Below, one piece after another: positions 4,578-5,516 of a stretch of DNA of 5,516 bases. The translations under genes were made by a program, and so were the position numbers. The notes beneath the pieces are model-generated. The model made no database searches and was not told the DNA's origin. It worked only from the letters and a program-made list of their open reading frames with translations. Position 1 is the first letter of the stretch. Each line of letters begins with the position of its first letter. The stretch spans positions 1 through 5,516 of the forward strand of contig WAQV01000065.1 in the NCBI GenBank assembly GCA_015520065.1, read 5' to 3'. This DNA comes from Candidatus Pacearchaeota archaeon (GTDB lineage Archaea > Nanobdellota > Nanobdellia > Pacearchaeales > GW2011-AR1).

Positions 4578-5516
4578 AACTTAGAGATATAATAATCGGA
4601 GTATTTTTTAGCATTTTCTTTATAGGAGGTTCTATATTTGCAGGAAGCTTTATACTGATTGACAGCATATATTTAAACAAAGTTAATTCCGACTTAAAGA
4701 ATGTTTCTATTAAGTATGGAGAGCTTGCCTCAAGCTTTTTAGAACTTAAAAGAGAATTTCTTGTGAAAATGTCTGATGAAGTATATACAGATGACGGAGA
4801 ATCAATATATCTAAGCGACTCTTTTATGGAAACTCTGAATAAAGAAGATATCTCGAGGGTGATGATATTAAACAGAGAGGGATTTGTTGTTTTTTCTTCA
4901 GATATAGAATCAATAGGAAAGAAAGTAATTAATAAAAATCTCATTGATGAAAAAAAGAGCTTTTCAGTGAGAGATGTTTTTAAACAAAATGGAGAAGTGT
5001 ATGTAACTCTTTCTGCTCCAATAATTGCTAAAGATAACGAATTCCTTGGAATAATCTTGGCAGACTTCTCTATTGAAGAACTCAATAATTTAATCGCTAT
5101 CAAAGATAAAGAGTTTTCTATAAAAGTAAATATTGTGGACAGAGAAGGGTTTTTGATAGCAAGCTCAGATAATAGAAAAAAAGACTCTATTTTAGTGCAG
5201 AGAATAAACACTCTTAATTCGAGAAACTGCTTTGAGAATAAAAGCTATTATCCAAATATAATAACATTTCTAAATTTTGATGGAGAAGAAAGCTTGGGAA
5301 CTTCTTATTATATAGATATGTATGAGTGGTGCGTGCTTACAGAAGCACCTCTGAGATCTACTTCTACTTTAAACATTAAAAATAAGCTGGTATTATATCT
5401 TCTAATAGGAGCAATGTTTTCAGTAATTTTTGTTCTATTTTTTATGGAAAGTTCAATAGATGAAAAAAGCTTTTTTAAAATATTTAAAAAAGAACTAATC
5501 TACTTTAAACCTAGAG
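4574..5516 (+). CDS. Second dCache-type sensor, 3' end cut by window
   Basis: A 314-codon open frame that runs off the window without a stop; an antisense open frame over 4561-5211 is only its shadow. It is a paralogue of the preceding gene. It has an N-terminal membrane helix (about 5-29), an outer coiled or helical segment, and a distal Cache-like fold (VMILNREGFVVFSS...LSAPIIAKDNEFLGIILADF, with SAPI at 147-150). A proximal fold follows (VNIVDREGFLIASS...GTSYYIDMYEWCVLTEAP), then a second membrane helix (about 272-292). At least 21 residues follow on the cytoplasmic side, already longer than its neighbour's tail, so an output domain downstream cannot be excluded. Its only cysteines, Cys219 and Cys253, match Cys246 and Cys292 of the paralogue in context (CFE and the W-C before the last strand). 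It starts within the ATGA of the previous stop codon, so it is probably co-translated. Confidence 0.82.
   Translation, partial: MKLRDIIIGVFFSIFFIGGSIFAGSFILIDSIYLNKVNSDLKNVSIKYGELASSFLELKREFLVKMSDEVYTDDGESIYLSDSFMETLNKEDISRVMILNREGFVVFSSDIESIGKKVINKNLIDEKKSFSVRDVFKQNGEVYVTLSAPIIAKDNEFLGIILADFSIEELNNLIAIKDKEFSIKVNIVDREGFLIASSDNRKKDSILVQRINTLNSRNCFENKSYYPNIITFLNFDGEESLGTSYYIDMYEWCVLTEAPLRSTSTLNIKNKLVLYLLIGAMFSVIFVLFFMESSIDEKSFFKIFKKELIYFKPR

Noticed and set aside
4561..5211. Minus-strand open frame of 216 codons
   Set aside because: It is long, but it is the reverse shadow of the third operon gene, which starts in an ATGA overlap and is clearly paralogous to its neighbour. Its Ser/Leu/Ile-rich composition is typical of antisense reads of AT-rich genes.

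Overview
This 5.5-kb contig end is AT-rich and looks like a metagenome-assembled archaeon, most plausibly of a DPANN type. Four things point that way. The winged-helix protein on the minus strand is of a typical archaeal family. TATA-like boxes lie about 24-26 nt upstream of four separate ATGs, which implies leaderless transcripts. No convincing Shine-Dalgarno motif precedes any gene. The operon genes are extracytoplasmic membrane proteins of a kind common in such genomes. The lineage is inferred from gene style only; RadC, also present, is better known from bacteria.

Positions 1-45 are not genomic. They are the end of an Illumina P5/i5 Nextera adapter that was assembled into the contig, so real sequence begins at about 46.

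Left half: a NifV/AksA-type homocitrate synthase-like enzyme (205-1305) is followed by radC (1341-2018), which has its own TATA box. A small winged-helix regulator (2025-2312, minus) converges on radC with only 6 nt between the stop codons. A 95-bp divergent promoter region separates the regulator from a 52-codon gene (2408-2566), which has the best TATA box in the window.

Right half: a three-gene plus-strand operon of membrane-anchored, outward-facing proteins is joined by two ATGA (4-nt) stop/start overlaps. The first gene (2683-3540) encodes a signal peptide, two tandem beta-rich (Ig-like) repeats and a C-terminal membrane anchor. The second (3537-4577) and third (4574 to beyond the window) are paralogous dCache-type sensors with two membrane segments. 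Each has exactly two cysteines, at matching places. The complete sensor has only an 11-residue cytoplasmic tail after its second membrane segment. The operon therefore looks like an extracytoplasmic sensing or ligand-binding module whose signalling partner is not encoded here and may lie downstream or elsewhere. This is the most interesting part of the window. No tRNA, rRNA, CRISPR array or insertion sequence was seen.
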